Under the pieces are notes generated by a model, which was not told the DNA's origin, did no database searches, and worked only from the letters and a program-made list of their open reading frames with translations. From positions 248,001 through 312,000 of the forward strand of contig NZ_JAPFHA010000001.1 in the NCBI RefSeq assembly GCF_026586805.1: a stretch of 64,000 nucleotides of DNA, written 5' to 3'. The stretch comes from Niveibacterium sp. 24ML (GTDB lineage: Bacteria; Pseudomonadota; Gammaproteobacteria; Burkholderiales; Rhodocyclaceae). Positions 52,704-61,185 of this stretch are shown one piece after another (within the stretch, counting starts at the first letter, position 1; each line of letters begins with the position of its first letter). Made by a program: the position numbers and the translations under genes.

Positions 52704-54773
52704 TCAGCGCCACATGCCGCGCAGCTTGGCCGCGATGTCGATCACGGCCTGCGGCGGGCGCGTCACCACCCCCGCCGCGGTGCCGCCGGCGACCGGCCAG
52801 ACCACGTCATCAAAGTGCTCAAGCATGCTTGCCGGAATGAAGCGCGTGCGCTGTGCGTACACATGCCGATCGCCCGCCCCGGCTTGCTGGGTGATGTAGA
52901 AGCGCTGGGGGGTAATCAGGTGCAGGCTGTCTTTGGCGCGCGTCATCGCCACATAAAGCAGACGCCGCTCTTCCTCGATCTCGGCGCTGCTGCCGGTGGC
53001 CATGTCAGACGGGATGCAGCCATCCACCGTGTTGAGCAGATAGACCGACTCCCACTCCTGCCCCTTGGCCGAGTGGATGGTGGAGAGGATCAGATAGTCC
53101 TCGTCGAGCAGCGGCACACCGGACTGATCGCTGGTGGCGTCAGGCGGATCGAGCGTGAGTTCGGTGAGGAAGCGCTCGCGCGAGGGGTAGCTTGCGGCGA
53201 TGCGCTCCATCTGCAGCAAGTCGGCTTCGCGAATGGCCGCGTCCTCGTACTTGCGCTCAAGATGCGGGGCGAACCAGCGCCGCACGCGTTCGATATCGCC
53301 GGGCCATGCGCCGCGCAGACGCAAGTCGCCGAGCAGTTGCGGCAGCGCCGCCCAGGCCTCGCCGGTGCTGGGCGGCGGCGGGAAATCCGCCAGCGCCGCC
53401 ACCGGGTCGTTCGCGGCCTCGACCAGGTCGACGATACGCGCAGCGCTCTTGGGGCCGATGCCGGGCATCAACTGCACCGCGCGGAAGCCGGCCACGCGGT
53501 CGCGCGGGTTCTCGACCCAGCGCAGCACCGAGAGCATGTCTTTCACATGCGCAGCTTCGAGGAACTTGAGGCCGCCGAACTTCACGAAGGGCACGTTGCT
53601 GCGCGTGAGTTCGATTTCGAGCGGCGCGCTGTGATGCGCCGCGCGGAACAGCACCGCCTGCTTCTTGAGCCGGACGCCCTCCTCGCGCCGCGCCAGCACC
53701 TGCGCCACCACGTAACGCGCCTGGTCGGCATCGTCGCGCACGGTGACGATCTGTGGCCGCTGCGTCGCCTTGCGCTCAGACCACAGATTCTTGGTAAAGC
53801 GTTCGGCCGCCAGCCCGATCACCGCGTTCGATGCAGCAAGGATCGGCTGCGTCGAGCGGTAGTTGCGTTCGAGCGTCACCACCGCCGCAGGTGGCGCGAA
53901 CTGATCGGGAAATTCAAGGATGTTGCGCACCGTCGCGCCGCGGAAGGAGTAGATCGACTGCGCGTCGTCACCCACCACCGTGAGGCCGCGGCCGTCCGGC
54001 TTGAGCGCCTTGAGGATAGCGGCCTGCAGGCGATTGGTGTCCTGGTATTCATCCACCAGCACATGCTCGAAGCGCGCGCCCAGTTCGGCCGCCAACGTCG
54101 GCTCGCTCGCCATGTGCGCCCAGTAGAGCAGCAGGTCGTCGTAGTCGAGCACGTCCTGGCGCTGCTTGGCCGCCACATAGGCGCCGAACAGCGCCCGCAG
54201 ATCGTCGTGCCACATCGCACACCACGGGAAGCTGTCACGCAGCACGTCGGCAAGCGGCGCTTCGGTGTTGACGACGCGGGAGTAGATCGCAAGGCAGGTC
54301 TGCTTGGTCGGGAAGCGCTTTTCCTTGGCCGAGAAGCCCAGCTCGTGCCGCACCAGGTTGATCAGGTCGGCGGAGTCTTCGCGATCGTGGATCGTGAAGG
54401 ATTGGCCAAGCCCGATCCGCTCGGCGTACTCGCGCAGCAGGCGTGCGCCGATGCCGTGAAAGGTACCGGCCCAGGTGAGTGCCGCGCGGGCCAGCGCGGG
54501 ATCGTCACTCGCCGCACCCAGGATGCGTTCAACACGCCGCGTCATTTCCACCGCGGCACGGCGCGAGAAGGTCAGCAGCAGAATCGCCGCCGGATCGGCC
54601 CCGCCCAGCACCAGCTGCGCGACCCGGTGCGCAAGCGTGTTGGTCTTGCCTGATCCGGCGCCGGCAATGACCAGCAAAGGCGCACTGCCGCGGTAATCAA
54701 CCGCGGCGCGTTGTTGCGGGTTCAGGTGTTCCGTCGTGGCGGCAGCGACGGGCGGGGAGGCTGGGGCAGACAT
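52704..54773 (-). CDS. UvrD/Rep-family ATP-dependent DNA helicase
   Basis: A 689-residue superfamily-1A helicase. Motifs in order: Walker A VIAGAGSGKTNTL (Ia: LLLTFSRRAAVEM), Walker B LVDEYQDTN, motif III GDDAQSIYSFRGA, motif IV NYRSTQPIL, motif V STIHSAKGQEWESVYL and motif VI RRLLYVAMTRAKD. It is shorter than UvrD (about 720) and lacks the long C-terminal tail, so it may not bind MutL or RNA polymerase the same way. A LexA-like inverted repeat lies 23 bases upstream. ATG 54773 is chosen; 40 codons upstream in frame include that site and are rejected. Confidence 0.92.
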   Translation of the reverse strand: MSAPASPPVAAATTEHLNPQQRAAVDYRGSAPLLVIAGAGSGKTNTLAHRVAQLVLGGADPAAILLLTFSRRAAVEMTRRVERILGAASDDPALARAALTWAGTFHGIGARLLREYAERIGLGQSFTIHDREDSADLINLVRHELGFSAKEKRFPTKQTCLAIYSRVVNTEAPLADVLRDSFPWCAMWHDDLRALFGAYVAAKQRQDVLDYDDLLLYWAHMASEPTLAAELGARFEHVLVDEYQDTNRLQAAILKALKPDGRGLTVVGDDAQSIYSFRGATVRNILEFPDQFAPPAAVVTLERNYRSTQPILAASNAVIGLAAERFTKNLWSERKATQRPQIVTVRDDADQARYVVAQVLARREEGVRLKKQAVLFRAAHHSAPLEIELTRSNVPFVKFGGLKFLEAAHVKDMLSVLRWVENPRDRVAGFRAVQLMPGIGPKSAARIVDLVEAANDPVAALADFPPPPSTGEAWAALPQLLGDLRLRGAWPGDIERVRRWFAPHLERKYEDAAIREADLLQMERIAASYPSRERFLTELTLDPPDATSDQSGVPLLDEDYLILSTIHSAKGQEWESVYLLNTVDGCIPSDMATGSSAEIEEERRLLYVAMTRAKDSLHLITPQRFYITQQAGAGDRHVYAQRTRFIPASMLEHFDDVVWPVAGGTAAGVVTRPPQAVIDIAAKLRGMWR

Positions 54774-54794
54774 GCTTCGAATCCGGAAGGTTAC

Positions 54795-54810
54795 ATGTAT
54801 GAATATACAC
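54795..54810 (-). promoter_or_regulatory. LexA-like operator over the helicase promoter
   Basis: TGTAT GAAT ATACA (54796-54809) is a perfect inverted repeat that fits TGT-N8-ACA, the core of the LexA box CTGT-N8-ACAG, with an AT-rich spacer; the outermost C and G are A and C here. On the reverse strand TATATT (54807-54802) inside it could be the helicase -10 element. Confidence 0.45.
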
Positions 54811-54856
54811 CCGGCAGCCAAATGACTCGCCATGCCGGTCGGATCGGCGCATGCTG

Positions 54857-54869
54857 GGGAAACTTTCCC
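54857..54869. promoter_or_regulatory. 13-base palindrome, possible operator
   Basis: GGGAAA-C-TTTCCC is a perfect inverted repeat around one central base, 59 bases before the GTG of the next gene and upstream of a CATAAT hexamer at 54891-54896. A dimeric regulator could bind; none is identifiable. Confidence 0.4.
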
Positions 54870-54927
54870 GGCAAAGCCTGAAAGTTCGACCATAATTCCT
54901 TTGTCATTTCGGACGCTGGAGTTTTAC

Positions 54928-55392
54928 GTGCACACGCTTCCCTTCGAGCAGGTCAGCCCCACCGAGGCGCGCATGGCCTTCGACGCCGCGCTGCGAAAAC
55001 CGGTACAGGCGCCCCGCCCACGGGTCTCCCCGATCGCGAACCAGGCCCTGCCTGCAACACCGCTGAGCCTGGTCGCCCGCACATGGCTCGACGCCCTGCC
55101 CGCCCAGGCCAAGGCAACCCATCTGGCAGAGAGCTATCCGCGCCTGACCAATCACATTGCCCAGCTGTGGGGCAAACCGATCGAAACGCTGACCTACCTG
55201 AACGAACTGCTGCTCGATCGCCGCTGCGGCCGCCAGGGCTTTCAAGAGGCCGTGGTGCTGGAGCTGCTGCACCTGCACGATCTGTGCATGGCCTCACTGC
55301 CGCCGCGCAACCCCTTTCTGCCGAATGACCCCTGGCTGCTCGGCAACGACCCGCAAGAGCGCAACGCGGCATTCCACGGCAAGCGCAACTAG
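54928..55392 (+). CDS. Conserved-looking soluble protein, unknown function
   Basis: A 154-residue protein, mostly helical after a disordered Pro-rich start. Segments such as YPRLTNHIAQLWGKPIETL and GFQEAVVLELLHLHDLCM suggest a small folded domain with a conserved tryptophan. I do not recognise the family. It starts with GTG 54928, with GGAG about nine bases upstream; the open frame continues upstream through the palindrome and is not used. Its stop overlaps the convergent stop of the spermidine-synthase-like gene by four bases. Confidence 0.65.
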   Translation: MHTLPFEQVSPTEARMAFDAALRKPVQAPRPRVSPIANQALPATPLSLVARTWLDALPAQAKATHLAESYPRLTNHIAQLWGKPIETLTYLNELLLDRRCGRQGFQEAVVLELLHLHDLCMASLPPRNPFLPNDPWLLGNDPQERNAAFHGKRN

Positions 55393-56912
55393 CGAATCGC
55401 GCGCCGCCACTCTTCTTCGAAAGTGCGCACCAGGTTTTGCGTATTCAGGTGATTGGGCGGCGCGTCGACCCGCGCCATGTCCGCCGGAAACTCGAACAGT
55501 GCAGGCAGGCCCCGCGCGGTGAGGAAGCGGGTGGGAACCACCAGCGTTTCAGGCGGCACATAGCCGGTGCGGCCGGCAAGGATGTAGCCCCACTCGCCGA
55601 ACGAGGGCACCAGCGCATGGTAGGGCGCGGTCTGCAGGCCAGCCGCCTCGAGTGAGCTGACCACCGTCCAGAACGCCTTGCGCGCATAAAACGGGCTGGT
55701 CGCCTGAACGACGATGCGCCCCTGCGGGGACACGTGCCGCGCCAGCAGGCGATAGAACGCAGTGGTGTAGAGCTTGCCAACGGCAAAGTTGGATGGATCG
55801 GGGAAATCCACGATCACGAAGTCAAAGGTATCGCGCGCGTCCTCCAGCCAGCGGCCCGCGTCGGCGTTGATCACCCGCACCTTGGGCGAATGCAAGGCAT
55901 CGCCGTTGAGCTTGCGCAGGGCCGGCGCGTCGCGAAACAGCTCGGTCATGCCGGGGTCCAGATCCACCAGGGTGACGTGCTCGATCTGTGGGTACTTGAG
56001 GACTTCGCGCACCGCCAAACCGTCGCCGCCGCCGAGCACCAGCACCCGCTTGGCCCAGGGCAGCGATGACAGGCCTGGATGCACCAGCGCTTCGTGGTAG
56101 CGGTATTCGTCGACCGACGAGAATTGCAGGTTGTTGTTCAGGAAAAGCCGCAAGTCGTCCTTCCACCGGGTCAGCACGATGCGCTGGTAGGGCGTGCTGC
56201 GGGTGTAGAGGATCTGGTCCTGATACATCTGCTGCTCGGCCCATTCGGTGAAGCGCCCCGCAAACCCGAAGCCGCCGGCCAGCAAGGCCAGCACCAGCCC
56301 GCACTGCACCAGGACCAGGCGTGCGCGGGGCAGTTGCTCACGGAACACCCACACCGCCCACAGCGCCACCGCCGCGTTGAGCAAGCCAAACAGCAGCCCG
56401 GTGCGCACCAGCCCAAGCTGGGGCGCCAGAATCAGCGGAAAGGCAATCGATACCGCCAGGGCGCCGAGGTAATCCACCGTGAGCACCTGTGAGACCAGGT
56501 CGCGCAGCGACAGATCGCGCTTGAGGATGCGCATCACGAGCGGAATCTCGATGCCGACCAGAGTGCCAACCGCCAGCACGGCGGCGTAGAGCATCACGCG
56601 GAACGGCGCCGCCTCGAGCGCAAACACGCTGAACAGGCCGGCCGGCGTGAAGCCACCGATCAGCCCCACCAGCAGCTCAAGCTGGATGAAGCGCAAGACG
56701 AGGTCGCGCTCGATGTACTTCGACAGCCACGAGCCGATCCCCATGGCGAAAAGATAGGTGCCGATCACCGTGGAGAACTGCGTGACCGAGTCCCCCAGCA
56801 GGTAGGAGGAAAGCGCGCCTGCAACCAGTTCGTAGGCCAGGCCGCACGAGGCGACGATGAAAACGGACACCAGCAGCGCCTGGCGCTGCGGCCGATAGTC
56901 GGGAAAGCTCAT
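55389..56912 (-). CDS. Membrane-bound spermidine-synthase-like protein
   Basis: A 507-residue protein. The N-terminal 210 residues contain seven membrane segments (from ALLVSVFIVASCGLAYELV). The C-terminal half is a polyamine aminopropyltransferase domain with the SAM-type motif VLVLGGGDGLAVREVLKYP, the acidic ribose-binding VTLVDLDPGM, VINADAGRWL and the active-site-like VIVDFPDPSN. Whether it makes polyamines is unclear, since the membrane form is common in clusters with DUF350 and DUF4178 and no S-adenosylmethionine decarboxylase is present here. It is the last gene of the reverse cluster. Confidence 0.87.
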   Translation of the reverse strand: MSFPDYRPQRQALLVSVFIVASCGLAYELVAGALSSYLLGDSVTQFSTVIGTYLFAMGIGSWLSKYIERDLVLRFIQLELLVGLIGGFTPAGLFSVFALEAAPFRVMLYAAVLAVGTLVGIEIPLVMRILKRDLSLRDLVSQVLTVDYLGALAVSIAFPLILAPQLGLVRTGLLFGLLNAAVALWAVWVFREQLPRARLVLVQCGLVLALLAGGFGFAGRFTEWAEQQMYQDQILYTRSTPYQRIVLTRWKDDLRLFLNNNLQFSSVDEYRYHEALVHPGLSSLPWAKRVLVLGGGDGLAVREVLKYPQIEHVTLVDLDPGMTELFRDAPALRKLNGDALHSPKVRVINADAGRWLEDARDTFDFVIVDFPDPSNFAVGKLYTTAFYRLLARHVSPQGRIVVQATSPFYARKAFWTVVSSLEAAGLQTAPYHALVPSFGEWGYILAGRTGYVPPETLVVPTRFLTARGLPALFEFPADMARVDAPPNHLNTQNLVRTFEEEWRRAIR

Positions 56913-56990
56913 GGGCTCAGTGGAGTCGGCGCACAGCGGATACGCCGGGCAAGGCGCCGCCAGCCGCGGCGCCTGGATGAAGGGTGTTGA

Positions 56991-57209
56991 TCAACCGTGG
57001 ATCGCGGCGGCAACGATGATCGCAATGCCCAGGCACATTGCCGCAACGATGATCGCCAGCGGCAGGTTCCGCTCTTTGACGATCTCGCGCCACAAATCGT
57101 AGGGCGTGATCTTGTCGACGATGATGAAGGACACCCAGAAGATGACGACGCCAAGAATCGAATAGACCAGCGACCCCAGCAGCGGCTTTGAATTGAAGAA
57201 GAACTCCAT
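56991..57209 (-). CDS. DUF350 membrane protein (YjfL type), single unit
   Basis: A 72-residue protein with two membrane segments (SLVYSILGVVIFWVSFIIVD and LAIIVAAMCLGIAIIVAAAI) separated by a charged loop (KITPYDLWREIVKERN). This is one DUF350 unit; E. coli YjfL carries two. GGGGG lies about eight bases before ATG 57209. Function unknown. Located between the 46-residue peptide and the spermidine-synthase-like gene, with a 78-base gap to the latter. Confidence 0.85.
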   Translation of the reverse strand: MEFFFNSKPLLGSLVYSILGVVIFWVSFIIVDKITPYDLWREIVKERNLPLAIIVAAMCLGIAIIVAAAIHG

Positions 57210-57225
57210 GGACCAGCCCCCTTGA

Positions 57226-57366
57226 TTACTTGTGATAGGTGCGCCCGCTACCGGAACGCGCGCTCGACGACGAACCGCGCTCATCGAACAGTCCGTAACC
57301 GCGCGAATCCATCCAGCCAAGCATGGAAATCGCAATCAGCGCCGTAACAGAAAAGACCCGGATCAT
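57226..57366 (-). CDS. 46-residue membrane/exported peptide
   Basis: A 46-codon frame on the reverse strand from ATG 57366 to TAA 57228-57226. It starts MIRVFSVTALIAISMLGW, a good signal or membrane segment, and ends in a Ser/Gly/Arg-rich tail (SSSSARSGSGRTYHK). Its ATG shares one base with the stop of the DUF4178 gene (TGATG), and the next gene starts 16 bases after its stop. This arrangement and the hydrophobic start make a real gene likely. I do not recognise a family. Confidence 0.65.
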   Translation of the reverse strand: MIRVFSVTALIAISMLGWMDSRGYGLFDERGSSSSARSGSGRTYHK

Positions 57367-59285
57367 CAGTCCTCATCCTCCGAACTGCTGGTCATCGGGT
57401 GATCGCTTTCACTCCATCGCGCCACTTCGAAGTTGTAGCTGCGCATGAAGGCAAACACCGGAAACACCAGCAGCACGATCCAGCACACCAGCAGGTTCGA
57501 AAACGGCGGCGGCGTCACCCGCAGCGTGACTTGATCGGACAGCCCCTGGGGCGCGTCAGGCGGCAACTCGCCACGCACGACCAGATGGTATTCACCGGCC
57601 GGCACACCATAGAAAACGGCATTTCCGGTCTGCCGCCCCTCGGACCAGGAACCGTCCGAATCGTAGCCCGAGTAGTAGGCAATCTCACTGGCCGCATCAA
57701 AGCTCGCGCCGGTATCGCGGTTGACCAGCTCGACGACGACCCCGGCCCAGGTATTCGAAACCGGTGCGTAGTGATCGACCTCGACGCGCCGCTGGTCCGA
57801 CGCAATCCGGAAGGGTTCGGAGGTCGTGGTCGATTCCAGCCCCGGCGTCAGCGCCAGTTCAGTGCGCTTGAACACCGCCTCGCTCCCGCCCGAAAACCAG
57901 CTATGCACTGCCCAGGCGACAAGGGCGAAAACCATGAACAAGCCCAGAACCCGCCAGCGCGCCCCGGCGTGTGGATTGGGCTGACAGGCATTGACGCCCT
58001 GCGCCTGACCGAGCGGCTTCTTGAGGGCGAACGCGGCCGTGACCTCGTCGGGCGAGAGGTAGTAGCCCTGCGACCAGGTCCATTCGTTATCGGTTTGCTC
58101 GCATGACAAGACCTTGGGCGGGGCAACAAAGTCGCGCACATGAACGGTTTCACCCACCCGCACGCGCCAGGTGAACTCCCCCAGCACCGCGATGACCTCC
58201 GCCCGGTAGTCGGCAAAGTGCGAGAACTGATCCTTCCCCACGGTGTAGCCCGGCCGGGCACCCGCCAGGCTTTGTACTGGCAACTTGTTGAGCTGGCGTA
58301 CGAAGTTCCAGTGCCCGCGCTCGCTCACGAGCCACGCAAACCCGCCCTTGCCGTCGTAGAGCAGGTACTCGTCCCAGTTTCCCGACTCATGTGGCACGCC
58401 CTTGCGCATGAAGCCGATCGCTTCCCACTCGACCCCTTCGAACTTGCCCTTGCTGCCCAGCGGCAGCGGCGGCCGCACAAGCGAACCCTGACGTGCCGCA
58501 TCGCGCACCTTGGCGATCTTGCCATCAATATCGGACAAGGCACCGCAGCGCGCACACGCCATCGCAAGCACGCTCTGGTCGTGCAGCGCCCAGGGGGCGC
58601 CACAGGCAGGGCAGGCGATCGTGTCGGCCTTGCGGCTGGGCGTGGCGATCAGCGCTTCACTGGCCAGATCACGGGTATTCGAGAGCTTGAGCGCCGCCGC
58701 ATCGACGGACTCGCCAACGTAACAGCTCGCGGGGTCAGACGAGTAGTCGATGGTGGCGAAAGCCCCATCCGGGCCACGCAGATCGATCACCGGCGCCAGA
58801 TAGCCGGGGCCGACGACGAAGGGCAGTTCGCCCTCGCCCGAAAGGCAGACTGCCTCTTCCTTGTTGCTGACCTCGAAGACCTTGCCCGCCAGCTGGACCC
58901 GGGTGCCGGGCTTGAAGGCAGCAAAGGGTGGAAATTCAGGGCGCGCGGCCTGTGGCAGCGTCACCGTCCACTGACCGCCCGACTCGGACATCCAGCCGAA
59001 CTTGCCGTCGTCGAACAGGATGTGCCATTCGCTCCAGAAGCCCGCGTCGTAGCGCAACTGCAGGCGACCGACCACCGAAAAGGCGGTGCCGCGCCAACGC
59101 CCCTGGGTGCCGAGCTGAACCGCGCTTTGGTCCGGCAACAGCTCGGCCATGCGGCCGATGTTCTTGAGCGCCTCACCGTCGCGCGAAAGCGTCGCGCGGC
59201 AATAGCCGCACACCGCCAGCGCCGACGCGGCGGACTGGAAGCGCACCGCGGCGCCACAAGAAGGGCAAGTTACGTTAACAGGCAT
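57366..59285 (-). CDS. DUF4178 protein with zinc ribbons and membrane segments
   Basis: A 639-residue protein. It has two zinc ribbons, CPSCGAAV with CGYC near the start (Cys7, 10, 26, 29) and CPACGAPW with CARCG near residue 225. Each is followed by a DUF4178-type beta-rich domain (GRLQLRYDAGFWSEWHILFDDGKFGWMSE; WEAIGFMRKGVPHESGNWDEYLLYD). Two membrane segments (VLGLFMVFALVAWAVHSW near 450 and the segment near 610) flank a periplasmic domain of about 140 residues. Function unknown. DUF4178 genes commonly neighbour SPFH, DUF350 and spermidine-synthase-like genes, as here. Confidence 0.85.
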   Translation of the reverse strand: MPVNVTCPSCGAAVRFQSAASALAVCGYCRATLSRDGEALKNIGRMAELLPDQSAVQLGTQGRWRGTAFSVVGRLQLRYDAGFWSEWHILFDDGKFGWMSESGGQWTVTLPQAARPEFPPFAAFKPGTRVQLAGKVFEVSNKEEAVCLSGEGELPFVVGPGYLAPVIDLRGPDGAFATIDYSSDPASCYVGESVDAAALKLSNTRDLASEALIATPSRKADTIACPACGAPWALHDQSVLAMACARCGALSDIDGKIAKVRDAARQGSLVRPPLPLGSKGKFEGVEWEAIGFMRKGVPHESGNWDEYLLYDGKGGFAWLVSERGHWNFVRQLNKLPVQSLAGARPGYTVGKDQFSHFADYRAEVIAVLGEFTWRVRVGETVHVRDFVAPPKVLSCEQTDNEWTWSQGYYLSPDEVTAAFALKKPLGQAQGVNACQPNPHAGARWRVLGLFMVFALVAWAVHSWFSGGSEAVFKRTELALTPGLESTTTSEPFRIASDQRRVEVDHYAPVSNTWAGVVVELVNRDTGASFDAASEIAYYSGYDSDGSWSEGRQTGNAVFYGVPAGEYHLVVRGELPPDAPQGLSDQVTLRVTPPPFSNLLVCWIVLLVFPVFAFMRSYNFEVARWSESDHPMTSSSEDED

Positions 59286-59370
59286 GCGCGCACTGCGGCT
59301 GAGGGTTCCTGGCCAATGAATCCATTAGCGGGCAAGCATCAGCGCACCGCCCGCATCCGTCGCGCAAGGC

Positions 59371-60390
59371 TCAGGACAGCTTGCCCAGCAGCTCGGCCTT
59401 CTTCGCCGCAAACTCTTCGGCGCTGAGAATGCCCTTCTCTTTCAGGCCGTGCAGCTTCTCCAGCAATGCGATCAGATCCTCGGCCGACTGCGCCGGTGCG
59501 CCGGCAGCCGCCGCCGGTGCAGCGCCCTGCGCCGCTTGCGTGAAGGCGCCCACCATCGCTTGCCCCATCGCCATGCCGGCGCCCAGGCCCGCGCCGGCCC
59601 CGGCGATGCCGCCTTCGTTGCCGGCCGCGATCGGGATCGCGTTGGCCGTCTGGTACTGGGTGAACTTGTTGAGGTCGCCCACCATGTTCATGCCGATGCG
59701 CTGATCAAGCACCTTCTGCAGTTCTTCGGGCAGCGACACGCTTTCGACAACGAAGTTGTCGAGTGCCAGGCCGAACTTGGCGAAGGCCGGCTCCATGCGC
59801 GCCTTGAGCTGCGCGCCGAACTCCGACAGGTTCGCGGCCATGTCGAGGAAGGCCACGCCCGATTCGCCGAACAGCTCGCTCATGCTCGACACCATCGTGC
59901 CGCGCAGCTGGCCATCGAGGTCGTCCACCGTGTAGTGCTCGCGGGTGCCGCTCACTTCGGTGTGGAAGAGCTTCGGATCGACGATGCGGTAGCCATAAAG
60001 GCCGAAGGCACGCAGGCGGACGATGCCGAAATCCTTGTCACGGATCGTCACCGGCTGCGGCGTGCCCCACTTGCGATCGAGCTTCAGGCGGGTGCTGAAG
60101 AAGTACACATCGCTCTTGAACGGCGATGCGAACAGCTTGTCCCAGTTCTGCAGATACGTGAGGATCGGCAGCGTCTGCGTTTTCAGCGTGTACATGCCCG
60201 GCGTGAAGGCGTCTGCGGCACGCCCTTCGTTGACGAACAAGGCTGCCTGCGATTCACGCACGGTCAGCTGCGCGCCGTACTGGATCTCCATGTCCTGCAT
60301 CGGAAAGCGCGACACCAGCACGCTGTCGTCCTCTTCAGTCCAGTGGATGACGTCGATGAACTGTTTCTTGATGAAATCCATCAGTGCCAT
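59371..60390 (-). CDS. SPFH-domain protein with SHOCT-like tail
   Basis: A 339-residue protein. Residues about 35-240 are an SPFH/band-7-type domain (YGAQLTVRESQAALFVNEGR, FGLYGYRIVDPKLFH), a fold that builds membrane-associated rings. A Gly/Ala/Met-rich flexible linker (about 255-305) leads to a short C-terminal helical hairpin of the SHOCT type (LHGLKEKGILSAEEFAAKKAELL). There is no N-terminal membrane segment. AGGAGG stands before ATG 60390. First gene of the DUF4178/DUF350 cluster. Annotations sometimes call this family virion core protein; that name says nothing about function. Confidence 0.87.
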   Translation of the reverse strand: MALMDFIKKQFIDVIHWTEEDDSVLVSRFPMQDMEIQYGAQLTVRESQAALFVNEGRAADAFTPGMYTLKTQTLPILTYLQNWDKLFASPFKSDVYFFSTRLKLDRKWGTPQPVTIRDKDFGIVRLRAFGLYGYRIVDPKLFHTEVSGTREHYTVDDLDGQLRGTMVSSMSELFGESGVAFLDMAANLSEFGAQLKARMEPAFAKFGLALDNFVVESVSLPEELQKVLDQRIGMNMVGDLNKFTQYQTANAIPIAAGNEGGIAGAGAGLGAGMAMGQAMVGAFTQAAQGAAPAAAAGAPAQSAEDLIALLEKLHGLKEKGILSAEEFAAKKAELLGKLS

Positions 60391-60423
60391 GGCGCGAGCC
60401 TCCTGTTTGAATGCTGCAGCATG

Positions 60424-61185
60424 CTACTCCAGCACGCCGCGGGTCTGCACGGGATTTGCCCGCCGCTCGACGCCCCGCTGCGCTTCGCGCGCAACGCACA
60501 ACAGGCCTTCGAGCACCAGGTTCGGAAAGTCGATGCGCGGCGGCGCGATCAGCGGCGCCAGCGCCGAGGCCGAGCCGCCGGAAAGCACCACCGGCGTGTG
60601 CTGCGGCATCTCTTGCCGGAAGCGTTCCACCGCCCCCGACTGCGCGTAGCGGATGCCGGTTTCGATCGCATCGTGGGTGTTCTTCGGGAAGGCCACGCAA
60701 TCGCCTTCCGCCAGCGGCAGGGCCGCGGTGCCGCCGGCCAGTGCCCGCAGCATCAGGCCGTGGCCAGGAAGGATCAAGCCACCCAGAAAATTGCCACCGC
60801 TGTCGATGGCATCCACGGTGGTCGCGGTCCCCGCGCAGACCACCACGCAGGCCCCCCGCACACGGTGCCAGGCCCCAATCGCAGCGGCCCAGCGATCCGG
60901 CCCCAGCCTGCCCGGCTCGGCATAGCGGTTAGTCAGCCCGCAACGCTGCAGGCCCGCGACCAGCCATTCGGCCCGCGCCGCCCAAGGCCCCAGTTGCTGC
61001 AGGATCAACGCACGGATCGCATCGGAGGCCACATGCGCCACCAGCACCCGGCTCGGCTCACCGAAGCGGGCAAAGTCGCAGGTGGAGAGCGCATCGTGCG
61101 TCAGGTCTTCACGGCAAAGCCAGCGCGCGCCATCATGAAACCCCCACTTGATGCGGGTGTTGCCGGCATCAATCAACAGATACAT
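60424..61185 (-). CDS. coaX: Type III pantothenate kinase
   Basis: CoaX phosphorylates pantothenate in coenzyme A synthesis. The 253-residue protein has the ASKHA phosphate motif LLIDAGNTRIKWG at the start, GPDRWAAAIGAW in the middle and the second phosphate motif CAGTATTVDAID. Length is normal. Its first base overlaps the birA stop, the usual birA-coaX pair of betaproteobacteria. Confidence 0.94.
   Translation of the reverse strand: MYLLIDAGNTRIKWGFHDGARWLCREDLTHDALSTCDFARFGEPSRVLVAHVASDAIRALILQQLGPWAARAEWLVAGLQRCGLTNRYAEPGRLGPDRWAAAIGAWHRVRGACVVVCAGTATTVDAIDSGGNFLGGLILPGHGLMLRALAGGTAALPLAEGDCVAFPKNTHDAIETGIRYAQSGAVERFRQEMPQHTPVVLSGGSASALAPLIAPPRIDFPNLVLEGLLCVAREAQRGVERRANPVQTRGVLE

Noticed and set aside
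52629-54653. 674-codon open frame opposite the helicase
   Set aside because: Antisense to a helicase with all SF1 motifs; composition is that of a shadow frame.
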